Shown here: piece after piece, positions 1 through 13,760 of the stretch
How the letters are laid out: the number at the start of each line of letters is the position of its first letter
How positions within the stretch are numbered: the first letter of the stretch is position 1
NCBI RefSeq assembly: GCF_024868665.1
Contig: NC_079890.1
Span: 31,188,705 to 31,252,704 of the forward strand
Direction of reading: 5' to 3'
Source of the DNA: Triplophysa rosa
Lineage: Eukaryota > Chordata > Actinopteri > Cypriniformes > Nemacheilidae
Length of the DNA stretch: 64,000 nucleotides
Translations under genes and position numbers: made by a program
The notes under the pieces: model-generated
Told to the model about the DNA's origin: nothing
Databases searched by the model: none
Seen by the model: only the letters and a program-made list of their open reading frames with translations

Positions 1-1189
1 GCGAGCTCAGAACCACAGTGCTCAGCCTCCAGCGATTCTAAACATGTCAAAAATCATTTGGCTCCAATTTCAGGAAATCTCATCAAAATAAACCTGCAAT
101 ATGAGCTATATACAACCCATCTCTCAGTCTTTCTAGTCTGTAAAACGGAATTATATGATATGAGACTCTTTTTAATATCTGTTTACCCATTTATTAACCT
201 GAGATTTTAACTTTAAAACAAATAATACTCAACTGAAAAAACAGGTTCTTGACATTCGTACAACACATTAAGCTTTTCTAACCAGAGTAACGAGACTGGC
301 CATTCTCAATGTCCACGAGATATACAAGCAATCATGTGATTTATCACAAGCGTGTAACAAACACCCCAGATGTCATGAAATCCAGCTCCTTTCTTCTGGT
401 GATGAAAATACACACTATTATCACACCCCCGGGCAAGAAGAAAACAAGACGTATGTTTGTGTGTCTGTAAAATTACACTACAGTGCTGTCTGCTTTACCA
501 CAATAAACAGTGTATAGAATACCTCGGAGGTGCTTTGAAACCAGCTTGGTCAAAACATGAGGATATATTATATACGCTATGTGTAGCCTCACAAAAAGCA
601 ACACCAGCAGGTGGAAATAATCCGGCCAGACAGTGTGCAGAATTCCCTTGACACTGGGCATTACTGTATTAAAACATCAAGACACTTTGAAGGTGTCCTA
701 GAAGTGGGTATCATCACACACTAGTTTCTTCCCTCCAAACTCTCTGTTGTTTGGTTTCTCTGTTACAGTCCTTCATCTCTTTATACTGTATGTTTGTTGT
801 ATGTTCTGGCTCTTTCTGCCCGTCCCCGTCCCCATCCCTGTCTCTCCCTCTCTCTTTCTGTCACTGCCGCAGGCTGTGTGACAGTTTCAGCTGTGTATCT
901 CTGCCGTCTCCTCTTGCATGAGCTTTGATGTCAGCCTTACTGTCACTATGCTGGGAAACCATAACCTCAAGGTGCACCGTGGCATTATGGGAAGTATTGC
1001 TGCTGTTGAGGATTAACTGATTTTGCAGCAATTTTAAGGGCATTTTTCAGGATTTTTTATATCCTCAAAACCAAAGATGCCATTAGGTTTGTTTCTAAGC
1101 ATTATTTTACACTGTACATGTAAACATAACACTGTAGACTACAGTTGACTGTTGTGTGCATGCTTACATAGTGCAATATAGTGTAATAT

Positions 1190-1700
1190 ACACGGCCCAT
1201 CCCCAAAAAGTCACCACCTGGAATTAACTAAGCAAATAGGTAAGAGCCTCCCATTGGATTGGAGGTCTAGGTTCAGCAACGTTATGTGCCCAAAGAATGA
1301 GGTCAGCTGACTACCTGAATATACTGAATGACCAGGTTATTCCATCAATGGGTTCTTTCTTCCCTGATGGCACGGGCTTATTCCAAGATGACAATGCCAG
1401 GATTCATCGGGCTCAAATTGCGAAAGAGTGGTTCAGGGAGCATGAGACATGATTTTCACACATGGATTGGCCACCAGAGTCCACACATCAACTCCATTGA
1501 GAATCTTTGGGATGTGCTGGAGAAGACTTTGCGCAGCGGTCGGACTTTACCATCATCAATACAAGATCTTGGCGAAAAATTAATGCAACTCTGGATGGGA
1601 AAAATTGACATTGTGGACATTGCAAAAACTTATCGAAATGATGCCACAGTGAATGCGTGCCGAATACGTGCCGTCAGTTTTGCTGTAAATTGGCTTACAT
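1190..1700 (+). pseudogene. Broken Tc1-like transposon with C-terminal transposase remnant
   Basis: The block begins with a Tc1-type terminal segment (GGCCCATCCCCAAAAAGTCA near 1195) and jumps by internal deletion into the second half of a transposase. Readable pieces on the plus strand are [13 protein letters not shown], a [11 protein letters not shown] piece holding the second catalytic Asp of the DD34E triad, and SIENLWDVLEKTLRSG with the catalytic Glu, then LPSSIQDLGEKLMQLWM. The pieces sit in different frames and carry substitutions, so the copy is dead. The N-terminal DNA-binding half is missing, and I could not find the opposite terminal repeat before about 1870. The identification as Tc1/mariner is secure; the exact family is not. 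Confidence 0.85.
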
Positions 1701-3591
1701 AAACAATTTCTATTAAAAGAATGGTCAATATTGGATCTGTTGACAGCATACTGTATGTGATATTTCGACTTGCAGTTAAATGAAAATCGTGTTTTAAGTA
1801 ATGCATTGACTGTACACAATGGGGGAAGGCATTCTGTGAAAATTGACAGCATGCAACAGATACTGACAGAGCTTCATATTAAACCAAGAACACAGAAAAA
1901 TGATTACACTGAAACCTGAATTTTCGTACAGCAACACACATTTCTTTAATAAAAAAAACGACAATTATTTATGTTTCAATCCCATGCCGACTTTCCATAT
2001 TATTCTGAACATTTCGTTTAATTTCTTTCAATCTGTCACATTTAGATTAAATAATTCTAATCTGCCTGGAGACTTCCTCCGAAGACACACCAACAAGCGC
2101 AACCCAGAACTGTCAGCAGCAAACCGTCTTGCACGCTCCCTCACTCTTGCTTTGATCAAAGGCTCGGTTTTGACTCTGAAATAGACTCGAATACAACCAT
2201 CTACCACCATGCAATGACAACATAACATCGTCGAACAGCAGGGAGGAAAATGGATATTTAGATCAAACGCTCAGAGAGCTCAAACTGTGTCAGGGTTTGC
2301 TTGTTCCACATTCCAAACCATGAGGTCTTAAGGGAACTGTCTTTGAACTCAAGGCGGCTTTGGGCCAGCCGAGCTGGGTTTTGATTGAAAAGTCGTTCTT
2401 CTTTAAAAATGACCTCCATTTCAAGTATTTTGAAATAATGAAATTTGGAGCAGTTTCCAGGAAACTTTCTGGTAACTACTGAAAAAGACTTACCCATATG
2501 TCAGTTTGGAAAAGACTTTGGGTATTTTTGACTAGACTACTGAGCAATATGACCTAAATCTTGCCCTGTTCATCTAAAATAAGTCCTTGGTTGGTCATAT
2601 TATAAAATAAACACTTGTCACCAACCTAATCAAATGCATAGCACAGTGGAAGATCTTTGCACATTTAACACGTGCGTGTCTGCCAAAATGATGCATTGCC
2701 TTTGAATAATCTTTATTTGGACACTTTCTCTGCAAATATTGATCTGTGAGATTAATTCGCATTTCATCTATTTAATTCGATTTGAATTATTTACCCACTC
2801 TTCCTATTTGCCTGTGACCAAAATGAAGAGCTTTATCTTACCTTTGTCTACTGCTGCATAACCTGGAAGCTAATGCTATCGCAGGAATGAGAAAGGCTAA
2901 TATGGGTGAAAACAGACGCTGCCCTACATGGAAGGAGGTCAAACCACTTCATATCATTTACTAAGAGAGGATGGGAATATGGAGGGTGAGGGGAAGAGGA
3001 CGAAGGAGAGGATTAGTAGAAATAGCAGACACACAAATCATTGTACAAGGTGAGGTGAAATGGATGAAAGACACTAGAGCGCTGAATGAAGAGGTGAAAT
3101 GTTTGGAGTACATGGAATAGAGATGGAAAGCTCTCAGCGGATGAGAGGAAGGGGAGATGGTCGAAAACACAATAAAAGACACAGTTCAAGGGCAAAAGAG
3201 ATACTACGTATGAAATAACAGAGAAACTGTGAGCTGCGAAAGGAAAATAAAGTAACTGTGGGGAAAGATTTTTTACTTTCTGAACATAATGTGAGTGGTG
3301 TTTGTCTATGAAAAAATGGGGACCATGAACGAAGGTGTTGTGGGTGGTTGCCAGGGTGTTGCTATGCGTTTGCTCAGGTGTAAATGCTAGACAAATTGCA
3401 ATACACACTCAATGGGAAAATGTGGAAGGATGGAACATAATACTTTTTTTAATATAATATCCGACTCTAGGCTTCCAACAAAATCTCATGGGAATTTGTA
3501 ACACGAGATGGCTTATTCGAATGAATTCGTAAAATATTATGTGTACGTTTTAGTACGATTTGTTTTTGTGCCAGTGATGCTGGGTTTAGGG

Positions 3592-3838
3592 CAGTGGCGA
3601 TCGGTGCCTCCTCTTCAGGGGAAGCAGGAATTCAAAACACGTGTTCAGTGCTTCACGTGAACCTATGTGCATCACGCAGCATGTCAAAATACGTGCCTGC
3701 TGCAGAAGCGTCGAAAGGGTTTATGATAAAAGAGATGCATTTTGACATGACGCGCCACACACATGACACGGCTAAATACATGTTTTGCCGAGCTTCGCAT
3801 TACTGCTTCCCCGGAAGAGGAGTCACGGATCGCCACTG
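3592..3838. mobile_element. Palindromic hAT-type MITE, 247 bp
   Basis: The two ends are inverted copies of each other: CAGTGGCGATCGGTGCCTCC on the left against GATCGCCACTG on the right, continuing inward through CTTCAGGGGAAGCAG and CTGCTTCCCCGGAAG. The flanking octamers are GTTTAGGG (3584-3591) and GTATAGGG (3839-3846), matching at 7 of 8 bases, which fits hAT integration. There is no transposase; movement would have depended on an autonomous relative elsewhere. Confidence 0.85.
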
Positions 3839-4919
3839 GTATAGGGGTGGCGCTGGGGAGGGGTTTCAGAATCGCCATTTTCCTAATAATCAAACATTTT
3901 TGTTCGATTCACATCGTACAAATTCATGCAAGTTAGTCACCCCTCTTCATCCACGTTATACAAATAATAAACACAAGGAGCCAAATTTAGGTCCATTTTT
4001 CTAGACTACCCAAAAAGTGTCACTTGTCATGGTAGATTAGGGCACACTTATAAGTATAAGTATACGTATAAGAATAAGACAGATAGTATAAGAGAGAGAG
4101 AAAGAGAAAGGAAGGACAAAAGTGTTCATATTCCCTGTCAAGTGACTCTCACACACTCCACTTCACCTCACACTTCACTTTCACACACACACACATACTC
4201 TGCATCACCTCACCCATCGCTCCCTGACTCCATTTAGATCCCAATCCTCTCCCCCAGATTGCTCATTTACATTTTAATATTATGAAATCAATCTCTCTCC
4301 ACACCTGAAAACTGACTCCTAGACCCCTCCTCATCACATACACACTTGTGAGGGAGCAAGTGGTCATGTGTGAATGTATATTTCTCATTGCATATAAGCC
4401 CACTGATCTGTTAGTAACACACATGGTCCTCTGGAGCGTGTGTGTGTGTATGTCTCTTTCTGCATGATGTCACACTACATTAGAAGTGCTGAGAGTCACT
4501 CTGCTGAGTGTGTGTTTGTCAGCAAGCCACAGAGGCAAAATTAGCTCCATCTTGCCAGTGAACTCAAGTGCTTGATTCCCATATGCGTGGTCTCAACATT
4601 AGCTCCTCAGAATAAGACTGAAGACACATCATACACCAATCCTAAATAAAAACATAACACCAGTTCCTCAATACTGTATGACAAGGACAATACAAACGTC
4701 ATTATTATATTTCAATATATTTTGGTGCGGCTTGAAATCTATACTGTCTAGGTGAGCCCAGGAATATTTTTTTTTGGGAACCCCTGCTGTACGTTACATG
4801 CAACATTGTAATTAAACAGTATACTTCTGATTCTGATTGTTTTATGCGACTACACAATACTTGCAGCATTTGTCATTTTAGTCATAACATTTCTTTCAAA
4901 CCTTAAAGCTCATAGATGA

Positions 4920-5700
4920 CAAACTCAACCCAAAGAGTACCTCAGAGATTTTTGTAGGGCAACCCGTAGCGCCATACTAGTCACCTCGACCGAAAGCCTA
5001 AGCATTTTTCCGATAGACTTTTGGAAGATCGCAAAAATAAGATCTATGATTAACAAAGGTTTATGATGCTTACAAGTTTTGTCTATCAAGATAATCTTAA
5101 AACAACTTTGGTTACTTTCGAAGCCAAGTGCCAGAAGTAAAAAGCTAACATAAAGCTATAAACACTATACTACAATCGCTCGATATCAACGTCACCACCA
5201 CCAAGCCTCCGACAACTTTTTCAAACTTTATTAAAAATGTGTTCCATGGTAATTACTCTATGACTGAACCCCCATCCATGTTTTCAAAGATTTGTACCCA
5301 TGTTGCATTATTTGTGAGATTTACTGTATATGCACGATGACGTCTAACGTCTCAACCAAAGGATGTAGTCGCTTTTAGCAAACTTGTAAGCAACCGCCGT
5401 TCTTTAGACACAACAAAGCTTTTTAAAAAAAACACGAGTGGGTAATAACTGGTGTGTTTTATGTCAGAGATTTAAATGTGAAATTTTTAGAGGCTTTGTT
5501 AACCACAGATCTTATTTCAGACAATTTACCAAAAAACTCATTCAAAAAACCCATAGACTTTGGTGCGATGGAACCTGGAAGTGCTAAAATGCTAACTTGC
5601 TTCCGGGGTTTGCATACAAACATACTCTCTGCGGTACTATAATTGCATAAGTGCTTGCATGGCAGCCCAGTACTGATATAATTTAAACATTGTATTTCTC
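4920..5700. repeat. Probable interspersed repeat, family not identified
   Basis: This block contains phrases such as CGCTCGATATCAACGTCACC and ACCCATAGACTTTGGTGCGA that look like a dispersed fish repeat rather than unique intron, and its composition differs from the neighbouring DNA. I could not locate matching terminal repeats or a target duplication, so both ends are approximate. Confidence 0.3.
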
Positions 5701-6103
5701 TTTCCACGGTTTGGTCAAACTAATTCAGCTTTATTCCTACAACCTCATCTTGATATATCAGATTCAGGTTTGAATCCTTCAATGACGTACATTGGTTGAA
5801 TTTTTGCAATTCAAAATCTGATTGACGTCACTGTAGTATTTTCATACTAAATTCTGATTGATCCTTCCTTCATCTGTTCACCAAAAAGCTGGTACATTGA
5901 ATACAGAAGCATCCTTTATCTATTAATACGTCTTATATTGCATAACACTACCGATGTCGTTCTTTTCCTCATTTGGGTTTACTTACTCTAAACGTCATTG
6001 ATTTGCAAGCACTGATATTTCCCTGAGCAAATGCAAATACACCTTGATTATTATTCCCGTGACTTGCTGGTTAAGGGTTTGATAAAATGTTGTATATACC
6101 CAC

Positions 6104-6220
6104 AACAAAGCATGGACCGGCTGAAGTCTGCAGACATTCCTCTAGGAGTTTCATCCGTAGCCTGTGCAGTTCTGGACTGTCCCACTCCTCTGGATCAATG
6201 CCCCAGTAGAGATCCACCAC
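6104..6220 (-). CDS. nwd2: nwd2 third coding exon
   Basis: This 117-nt exon (39 codons, phase 0 at both ends) starts right after TTTTTTAG at 6221 with GTG GTG GAT. It encodes VVDLYWGIDPEEWDSPEL, then LRMKLLEECL and QTSAGPCFV. The VVDLYWG and SAGPCFV motifs are landmarks of the NWD family N-terminal region before the NACHT domain. The donor at 6103 is GTT|GTGGGT, a weaker but acceptable match. A competing donor three to four bases on (GG|GTATAT) would add a Val and change phase; the family sequence (CFV followed by GLLG) supports the first. The preceding intron (6221-19226) is 13,006 bp. The next expected peptide, resembling GLLGEKYG, was not found between 1 and 6103, so the remaining exons lie outside the window. 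Confidence 0.93.
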
Positions 6221-8238
6221 CTAAAAAATACACAATAAAGAATAAACACAACTTCCCTTTAAACTGTATTTTATAAGAGTGATGTATCAAAACCCTTAAC
6301 TAAAGCATAATTCTTTTTTATTTCCAACTAGTAGATCTAGAGAGTAGTGAATCCTGGGAGAGTATGAATTTCCACACTCTTTCAGCGCACATTACCACTT
6401 TAAAACGAACCACAGGGAGAAGAATGAGGAAAGAGATAAAGAGAGACAGAAAATGGGAGAGAACAAGAGTGGAGAAGTCAGGAGCGAAAGCAACGTTCAC
6501 CATGTGTGTTCCTGCAGTCAGCTAAACACTGCACGCATGCCGAGAACAGATTCCAATCTTAATTGTGTCTGTATATGTGTGTTTGCCGAACAAGTAAAAT
6601 ATCTCAAGAACGCCAATCATTTACACCATAATAACCTCACACAGCCTTTCGTATTCACTTCCTTATGCTCTCCAGCTTACTACATACGGTACAGCAACAA
6701 AAACTGTCTATGGCACACAAATAATAGATGGATAGATTTAAACTAACACACACAATATCCACACACAAATAAAGCTGCTCCTGCATTGGTGAGACAATAA
6801 TAGAGGAACGAGAGTGAGCCAAGGATAAAAAAGAGGAGGCTTGTGTCTTGGTGTGTGTCGTAATGGACTTAATGAAGAGAGACAGGCCATTTCCTCAGCA
6901 CCAGTATGGCAGGACACAGGGATTTCCCTGGACACATTTGTCAGAATCAGTGTCACTGGTGCAGATAATTCAAACAGCAAACACGCTGCAGGGAAAACCT
7001 CTCTCCACGCACGCATGCGAGTGTATTGAAGGACTGGGGTTTCATAATCACATAATGGGTTTCAAATGTATGTTGCATATAGTATGTGTGATTTGCATGC
7101 TGATCATCTCTGGTCAGTGATTTTAATTTCATGTGTTTTGAATGTCTTCCACATTCATGCATTCTCACGGCAGGTCGAATGAAATTCTGTTGTCATTTGT
7201 GTTGCGGTGGCTCTTTAAGATCTCATCACACATTCCTCTTGCTCAGCTGGCTAATCCAAAACTACATTGTGCCCTGCTTTCCTCCCAGACTTCATTTAAC
7301 AAATGGCTTCCGTTCAAAAGCGCATAAAGCACAAGGGACTAGCAACATTAGGCGAGCTCTATACCCAAGATCGCTATGCTAATCAAACTTCTAAGGAGAG
7401 CAAAATGCTTCTTATGAACAATGTCTCGCTTCATTATAATCTGAAAGAGGAAAGTCAAGGTTGTTTTTTCACATGTCGATTGAACAAAACGCCAAAAGGC
7501 ATCAAGTCGGGTAAAAACATGAAAATGTATACATTTACATGAAAACTAATGTTTTGAATTACTTTTAAAACAGTCTTTTAAAAAGATTTTAATCTTCATC
7601 TCATAAGAGTCTACTAGAAATACTATTCATTTATCTTGGGGTAAAACATGTAATAAAAAATGAACTGAAAATGTAAATTGAATCAGCATAAGATTATTTT
7701 GCACAACACACTTATTACACAACGCACTGGAATACTTGATTCTGATTGGCTAATCGCTACATTCCAAGGTCTGATATTCCCAGATAACAACCGCTCAAAA
7801 CTAATAACACATGGTAACCCGGATGCTGCAATTTATTTTGACAGACACAGTTTAATATTACATAAACATTAAATATAAGTATATCCTTTAATAACATATG
7901 TGACATTTTATTTACAAATGATTAAACAAAATTTCCTGTTCCTGGTATTTGAACTTACCTAGTAAGGTCTTACCTAGTAAATGGGTTTTCCTCGCGTAAG
8001 GCCTGGATCTGCCTGTACATTATCCCTTACTTAATATTTAAGGGTGTATTCTTAAGAAACTAAAAAAGTCTGTTTAATTCCAAAGTCAGATATTATATCC
8101 AAAAGGTTTCAACTATGATAATCAGGTCTGATTGGCCATTATGATTGGTATGAGTGAGGATCACATCAAATATTGTCACAAATGAGTTTATGTGGACATT
8201 TTCAGAAATGTGGCATTTACAACTATAAACAAAGCTAT

Positions 8239-8256
8239 ACACACACACACACACAC
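8239..8256. repeat. (AC)n microsatellite
   Basis: About nine perfect AC units inside an intron. Confidence 0.9.
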
Positions 8257-10974
8257 GTGTTGACACTTACACACTTTAGGGTTGATGGAGCTGAACTATT
8301 AACTAACCAAGCAATTACAGTCTGACAGCAAAGCCCTCGGGAAAGCCCGATAACAAGGTATAAAGAAGCCCAAACATCTGGATGTGACAACACGGATGAC
8401 AAACTCCTCAGGTTTCACCGAGAGGGGGACAAAAGGAGACAATTAGCATGCATCCAATGTTTTTCACCAAAATAAACACAAGAAATTTAACAGAGGAGCT
8501 GACAGAGTATAAAAAAGTTGTGATCTTCAGCAAAACAAAGATACTTTGGGGAACTAAAGCCACAAAGCCATCAGATTTATAGTAAGTGAATGAGCCAGCG
8601 CAGTCCAGTATGTGAAGGAAATTAATGGCTTACTGTATTCCCCAAACGCTAACAAAAGACAGATTTAATAAACACAACGTCTGCTACTGAATCCCTGAAT
8701 TATGACAGCTGTCATCTGCTTTTATGATACTCATATCTGTAAATGACAAACTAATCACACTGATGAGATATGAGAACAGGCAGAATTGAATTGAAGGACA
8801 AATGTTGACTGTTATCCTTTCTTTCCTTCAAACTTACGCAAACAGCACACGTTTAAACCACACAAGACTACAAACTCATGTTTTTCAAAGACAATATGCA
8901 CACATCTCACAGGGAGTATCATTAAATGGGATTTATTACACCCAAACACAGGGGAAAAAGACAGAAAAGCATCATTTTCCACTAATAGTGCTATAGTAAA
9001 GAAATGATAATGAGGTTTACACAGCCACTGAATGCTCCGGCTATAAAAATTAATTTCCTAATAAAAAGAAAATATGACTGTATTTGCATAAGTACACAGC
9101 ATGTACTGAGACTTCATCTGAGGATTTGCAAATTTAACTGCGGGTAAATCCCGAATGGCTGGCGATAAGGGGTGAAAATGTGTCAAACTGGTCAGCTCCG
9201 ATGCTACAATCGTAAAAATTCTAAACCAGGGATATATTTAAAGCGACATTAAGTAGCTAACAATTGGTCCAGCGAAGCTAACAAAATGAAATAAAAATCA
9301 CAAAGAGCAAAGACAAAATAACACAAGCACTGTTGACAGGTTTTAATACTTTGCGGTTTTAATTCTTTTCTCTCCATTTTTCATGATTAATCCGAGAATG
9401 TTGCAACAGTGTCTCGAAGATAGAATGAATGGGAATGAAATCATTCAGAAAGTATTAGAGGTACATTGTAGAGAAGAGCCTTAAATGAAAAAACAGAGAC
9501 GTGTCTTTGAAAGTAACAAACATGTCTTTGAAATAAACGGTGATGTTATGATGAAGCTACTTGTTATCTAAAATGTTTTCGTTGCATGCTGTCAGTTTGC
9601 TCACCTCAATACAGTGTTTGTACTGTTACGGTGTGGACTAACTACAAATTTTAAAACTCCGATTATAAAGCCATTCCACGCATTACTGAAATGCACACAA
9701 TGTAGCGTTAAAATCAAACAAAGATGCAAATACTACCACTGCTAAAACTACTTTCATATTTTTGGTTTCATCTTGTAGAGTTGCGGGGAAAATGGTGCTA
9801 TTTATTATGAAGTAGCACAACAGCCTGAATTTAATTATAGAATCTGCAAACAGCTACCGTACAAGTCTACAGATACTATTAAAATCTAAGAATTACGTTG
9901 GCTTTACTGCCGGTAAAGAGATTGAGCAAAGGATGCACATCATTTACAATGCAGCTGCCAATTTCATCGCAATAAAAAAGGCCTACAGATTCTCCTGAGA
10001 TGAGTTATGAGTTATTGTCCTTCTGGCTGCTGCTCTACAACAATGTTCCACTTTAAGAGAAGACAAATGTGTGAAGTGATGACCCCCATTAAGAGACAAT
10101 TAAGAGAGAAAGATGAAACTCTGTATGAGTGCGCAATGCTACAGTAGGTATTACTATTAAAACACTCAATAAATGAAAATGAGAACACTGCGTAAAAGAT
10201 ATCAGGAGCATGTATGCAACAAAAAGTGGGGATATATTAAAAACGAAAGATAAAAGTGAAGGACTAAAAAGTGCGGTCAGGTAGTTGACGAATACGCCGT
10301 AAAAATATATTTTTTTGTAAAACACCATTTCTGAAGAAAAAAATACACATATTTATGTATGGGGTGAAGTCTGAAGTTTCAGAAAATATAAGGTGTCACT
10401 TAATTAGTCAACTCTTTCACTGTTTTTTTGAGCATTTTTACGAAAATGTCCTATGGTATGGAGGACAAGGAGTGCAGATTAGAAATAAAATAAAGAATCA
10501 ATTGATCATTTTAATAATTAAAACTAAAAAATGTAAACATATAAATCACTTTTTAAATTGAGAAATTAATAGACTTGGTTGATTGTTGATTTCATTTGTG
10601 TTTTACAATGTAGTTTAGTTGAACAATAAAACATTAAATTAGAAAAAACTTTTTTAAATGTATAAATGAATAGATACATTTTAACTCCCTCAATTAATTC
10701 ATGTTTTAAAACGTGAAAAAAATAAAACAATAAAAAGTAAATTCATAAATCATTTAAATGCACATTTTAAATTGCTTTTTAAAAAACCATTTGCCAAATT
10801 CGACTCAGTTTTAGGATACACCCCTTCTACATGTCATACGAAGTAAATGTAACGCGGAATTTCATTGGACAGCAAGAAAGACCTACCGCCATTAAAACAG
10901 TAACGACTTGCGTGCCATAACCAAATAACATGGCAGAAGTTAATTCGGACACTGCAAATTTGGGGTTCTTTTTT

Positions 10975-11950
10975 GTGCGTCACACCTGAGGACAGAAATG
11001 GTAGTTATTGCATTAAATGAGAGTGAGAGGTATTACACTTTTTTTATTTAACTTTGACAATGTTTTAAAAATGTATTAATAAATTCATAGACAAAACATT
11101 ACAATCTAAGGTAAAAAGGAAGAAAAATTCCAAATAGTTTCCCCCCGAAAACATTTTCTATGTCAGTCATTCAGTCAATCAGTATGTTACTGAAACTTTT
11201 CTAGTGTCTCCCTACTGCACAGCACAGCGAATTGCTTTTCAAACTATATTCATTAAGATGTGAATTAATTTTATAACGTATAAGGCTGCTCTATAAGGAA
11301 TCATTTTGATTCTATTTTCTTTCTGTGTCGTTCTCTTAGGATCTCCTCCCTTCAATGTTAATCATTGTTAATTTTCTCTCTATAGATCCGTGTGCTCTCT
11401 CTTCCATTCATTTTTCTCCCTCAATTCTTTCTGTCTCAAAACCAAAGAAGTACCACATTTTATTCATTTGCATGACACTTACAACAATAAATTTTCTTCA
11501 AAAACGTCAGAAAAATTGTAAATAATGTAACAATTAAATTTGAGAACACCACAAATGATCAAAAATGAATAAGAAATGAGTTAAACAATTATTATTAAAT
11601 TGACCTTGTCCTCTTGTGGATAATTTCGGGGTGTCACACCAAAGGACAACATAAATTAACACTTTTATAGTGGTTCCAAAAAAGTGAAATATTTGAACAA
11701 TTTTGAGACCATGTACACACGTCATGTGCCTCACAGGGGCTTCAGTAACATGATCTTGAATACCCCATTTTTGGCAAATTAATGTTGTTCGTGGATCTGG
11801 TGTCACACCAGAGGACATGGTTTTCAGTGACAAAATGTATCCTACGCTTTTACAAATATATGGATGAAAAAAATTTACGTTTTAATATAATTTACTGAAC
11901 CATGCTTGAGACAATCACACCATAGGACAATTTTGAGATTTGGCTTTAAA
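10975..11950. repeat. Stretch with recurring TCACACC..AGGACA motif
   Basis: A short motif, TCACACCNNAGGACA with small variations, occurs near 10980, 11634, 11801 and 11918 in otherwise AT-rich DNA. Spacing is irregular (roughly 650, 170 and 120 bases), so it is not a simple tandem array. It may be the decayed interior of a transposon. No coding region is evident. Confidence 0.35.
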
Positions 11951-12312
11951 AATCTATTAACAAAGCAGTTATAACGACAGGTCCATGTAAGATAAAGATA
12001 TGCTTAACCATTTACTGCATTTTAAATGATGACAGTACTAATCATGTTCATTTTATCATGTGTGACAGTGATAATGCCATGTCACGTCAACAACCCGGTC
12101 CCTGATTTAGAAGGCTGTTAGCTCACCCACCCTAAAGAGAGAACCACGTTCCTCACACCCTTGGAGCAGTCACCAATCTCCATGCCTTCATCTCATCTCA
12201 CACACTACCCACAATGCACTGCTCTTGAGTGCTTCTGCAATTAGACTACTGCTATGGCAACCAGCTGCCTGCCTTTTCAATTTAGATGAGGGAGAGTCAG
12301 AGAAAAACAGGC

Positions 12313-12338
12313 AGAGAGAGAGGGAGAGAGAGAGAGAT

Positions 12339-12424
<86 letters not shown>
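12313..12424. repeat. (GA)n microsatellite
   Basis: Long GA-dinucleotide tract, interrupted at its left end by a few GGA, GATA and GAAA variants and pure for its last 70 bases. Open frames across it on either strand are artefacts of the dinucleotide. Confidence 0.97.
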
Positions 12425-12425
<1 letters not shown>

Positions 12426-13334
12426 AGCCAAATGTTAAAACCATAAAACCTTACATCAATCATGTCTATGCCTGGAATGAAAATGGCCTTTTTTCCTGCA
12501 AATGGCTAATCGATATGTTTGAAGTCAGAACGAAGAAGCCACATTAATTCCATACAAGGCCCTGGATCAATGGGCCCGGCACAACAACACACAAGCCCCA
12601 AGAGAAGTGAGCATTTGTACCTCGATCTCTGTCCCTGTATATTTTCATCTCTTCCCGTTCCTGTTACCCTACAGCTGTTTTCCATCCTTTTTCCTCGCCG
12701 TCTCATCCGATGAAGCCCCAATGAATGCTGACAGAGCCAATGTGCTATCGCCAGCATGGAGCACTCACATAACTTCCCAGGGTGCCAGTAGAGGTTGATT
12801 CATGGTCTACTGAGGAGTACAAATAAGCCACCAGCTAAAGGGTTGCATGGTTCAAAAGCCACGTTATCACCTGACCTCTATGAACCTAAGAATGCAATTA
12901 ACCCCCTTAGTTACTATAGCACAAATCTGTGTTGGTCAACCCACAATTTCTGGATGTCACAGTCTATTAAACAGAGTTCCAAAAGAAAGTAGCAAACGAA
13001 GTCTACTTGATCACACAATTACAAAAACAAAAGATATTTAAATAGCCATTTATCTTATTCTGACATTACAAAACAGCATTGACGTCACATTCACAGAGTA
13101 ATTTCCTCTCTTTACCTGCCCAACTCCACTATGTATGCATGTTTTTTAATGAGAAACTTGGCCACCAAGCCTCACGTTTCATACATTTCGGACAATATAT
13201 GAATCATTTTTCCCCGTTTGACTCCCATAATGCATGTATAAAAGTAACACACAGCATGATCAACAAACATTTAATACTCAATGCTTTATTTCGTGTGAAC
13301 TTTTCAATGCATTTGCCTTTTTACTTTTTACCCC

Positions 13335-13760
13335 AGTTCCCCAATATGCTGTTATTCGCCTTATTGCCAAATAAATGAATCCAAAAATATCTTAAAAGCA
13401 TATTGCTTTGTTCATTTTTGTACCAAACAAGCAAATATTGTACAGTATTATAAAAGGACGAAAAAATATTAATAGCAAATAAATTGTACCCCTATTCCCT
13501 AATATGTTATCATTTGCCTTTTTGCCAAATAATGTTATCAAAAAATACTATAAAACATCGTTTTTTGTTTACTTTATACGATCAAATATTGTACAATATC
13601 ATAAAAGAGGGCCAACAAATATTAATAACAAATAAAACAGCACTTAATGTATGATTTATTTCCTGGGAGGTATTAATGCCTTTTTATTTTGCTTTTTAAA
13701 ATTAAACCCATATTCCCTGATATGCTGCAATTTGCCTTTTTGCCAAATAATTGTCCAAAC
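13335..13760. repeat. Diverged direct repeats with TTGCCAAATAA core
   Basis: A phrase of about 40 bases, roughly TTCCCTAATATG..TTTGCCTTTTTGCCAAATAA, occurs at about 13337, 13494 and 13711. The accompanying AAATATTGTACA and CAAATATTAATA phrases also recur. Copies are spaced 157 and 217 bp apart and clearly diverged, so this looks like an old local duplication rather than an active satellite. Confidence 0.55.

Larger units (their letters stand above)
1..6103 (-). other. nwd2: nwd2 intron after third coding exon (incomplete)
   Basis: Intronic sequence running off the left edge of the window. I searched the minus strand for continuation of nwd2 (peptides after SAGPCFV) and found none. It contains the Tc1 remnant, the palindromic hAT MITE and the repeat-like block annotated separately, a CT-rich patch (about 780-870) and a purine-rich patch (about 4085-4120). 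The rest shows no recognisable gene. Confidence 0.7.

Noticed and set aside
1328..1702. 124-codon plus-strand open frame as a gene
   Set aside because: It is a frameshifted piece of a Tc1 transposase with an internal deletion, not a host gene.
12188..12463. Long Ser-Leu and Arg-Glu open frames on both strands
   Set aside because: They are translations of the (GA)n microsatellite.
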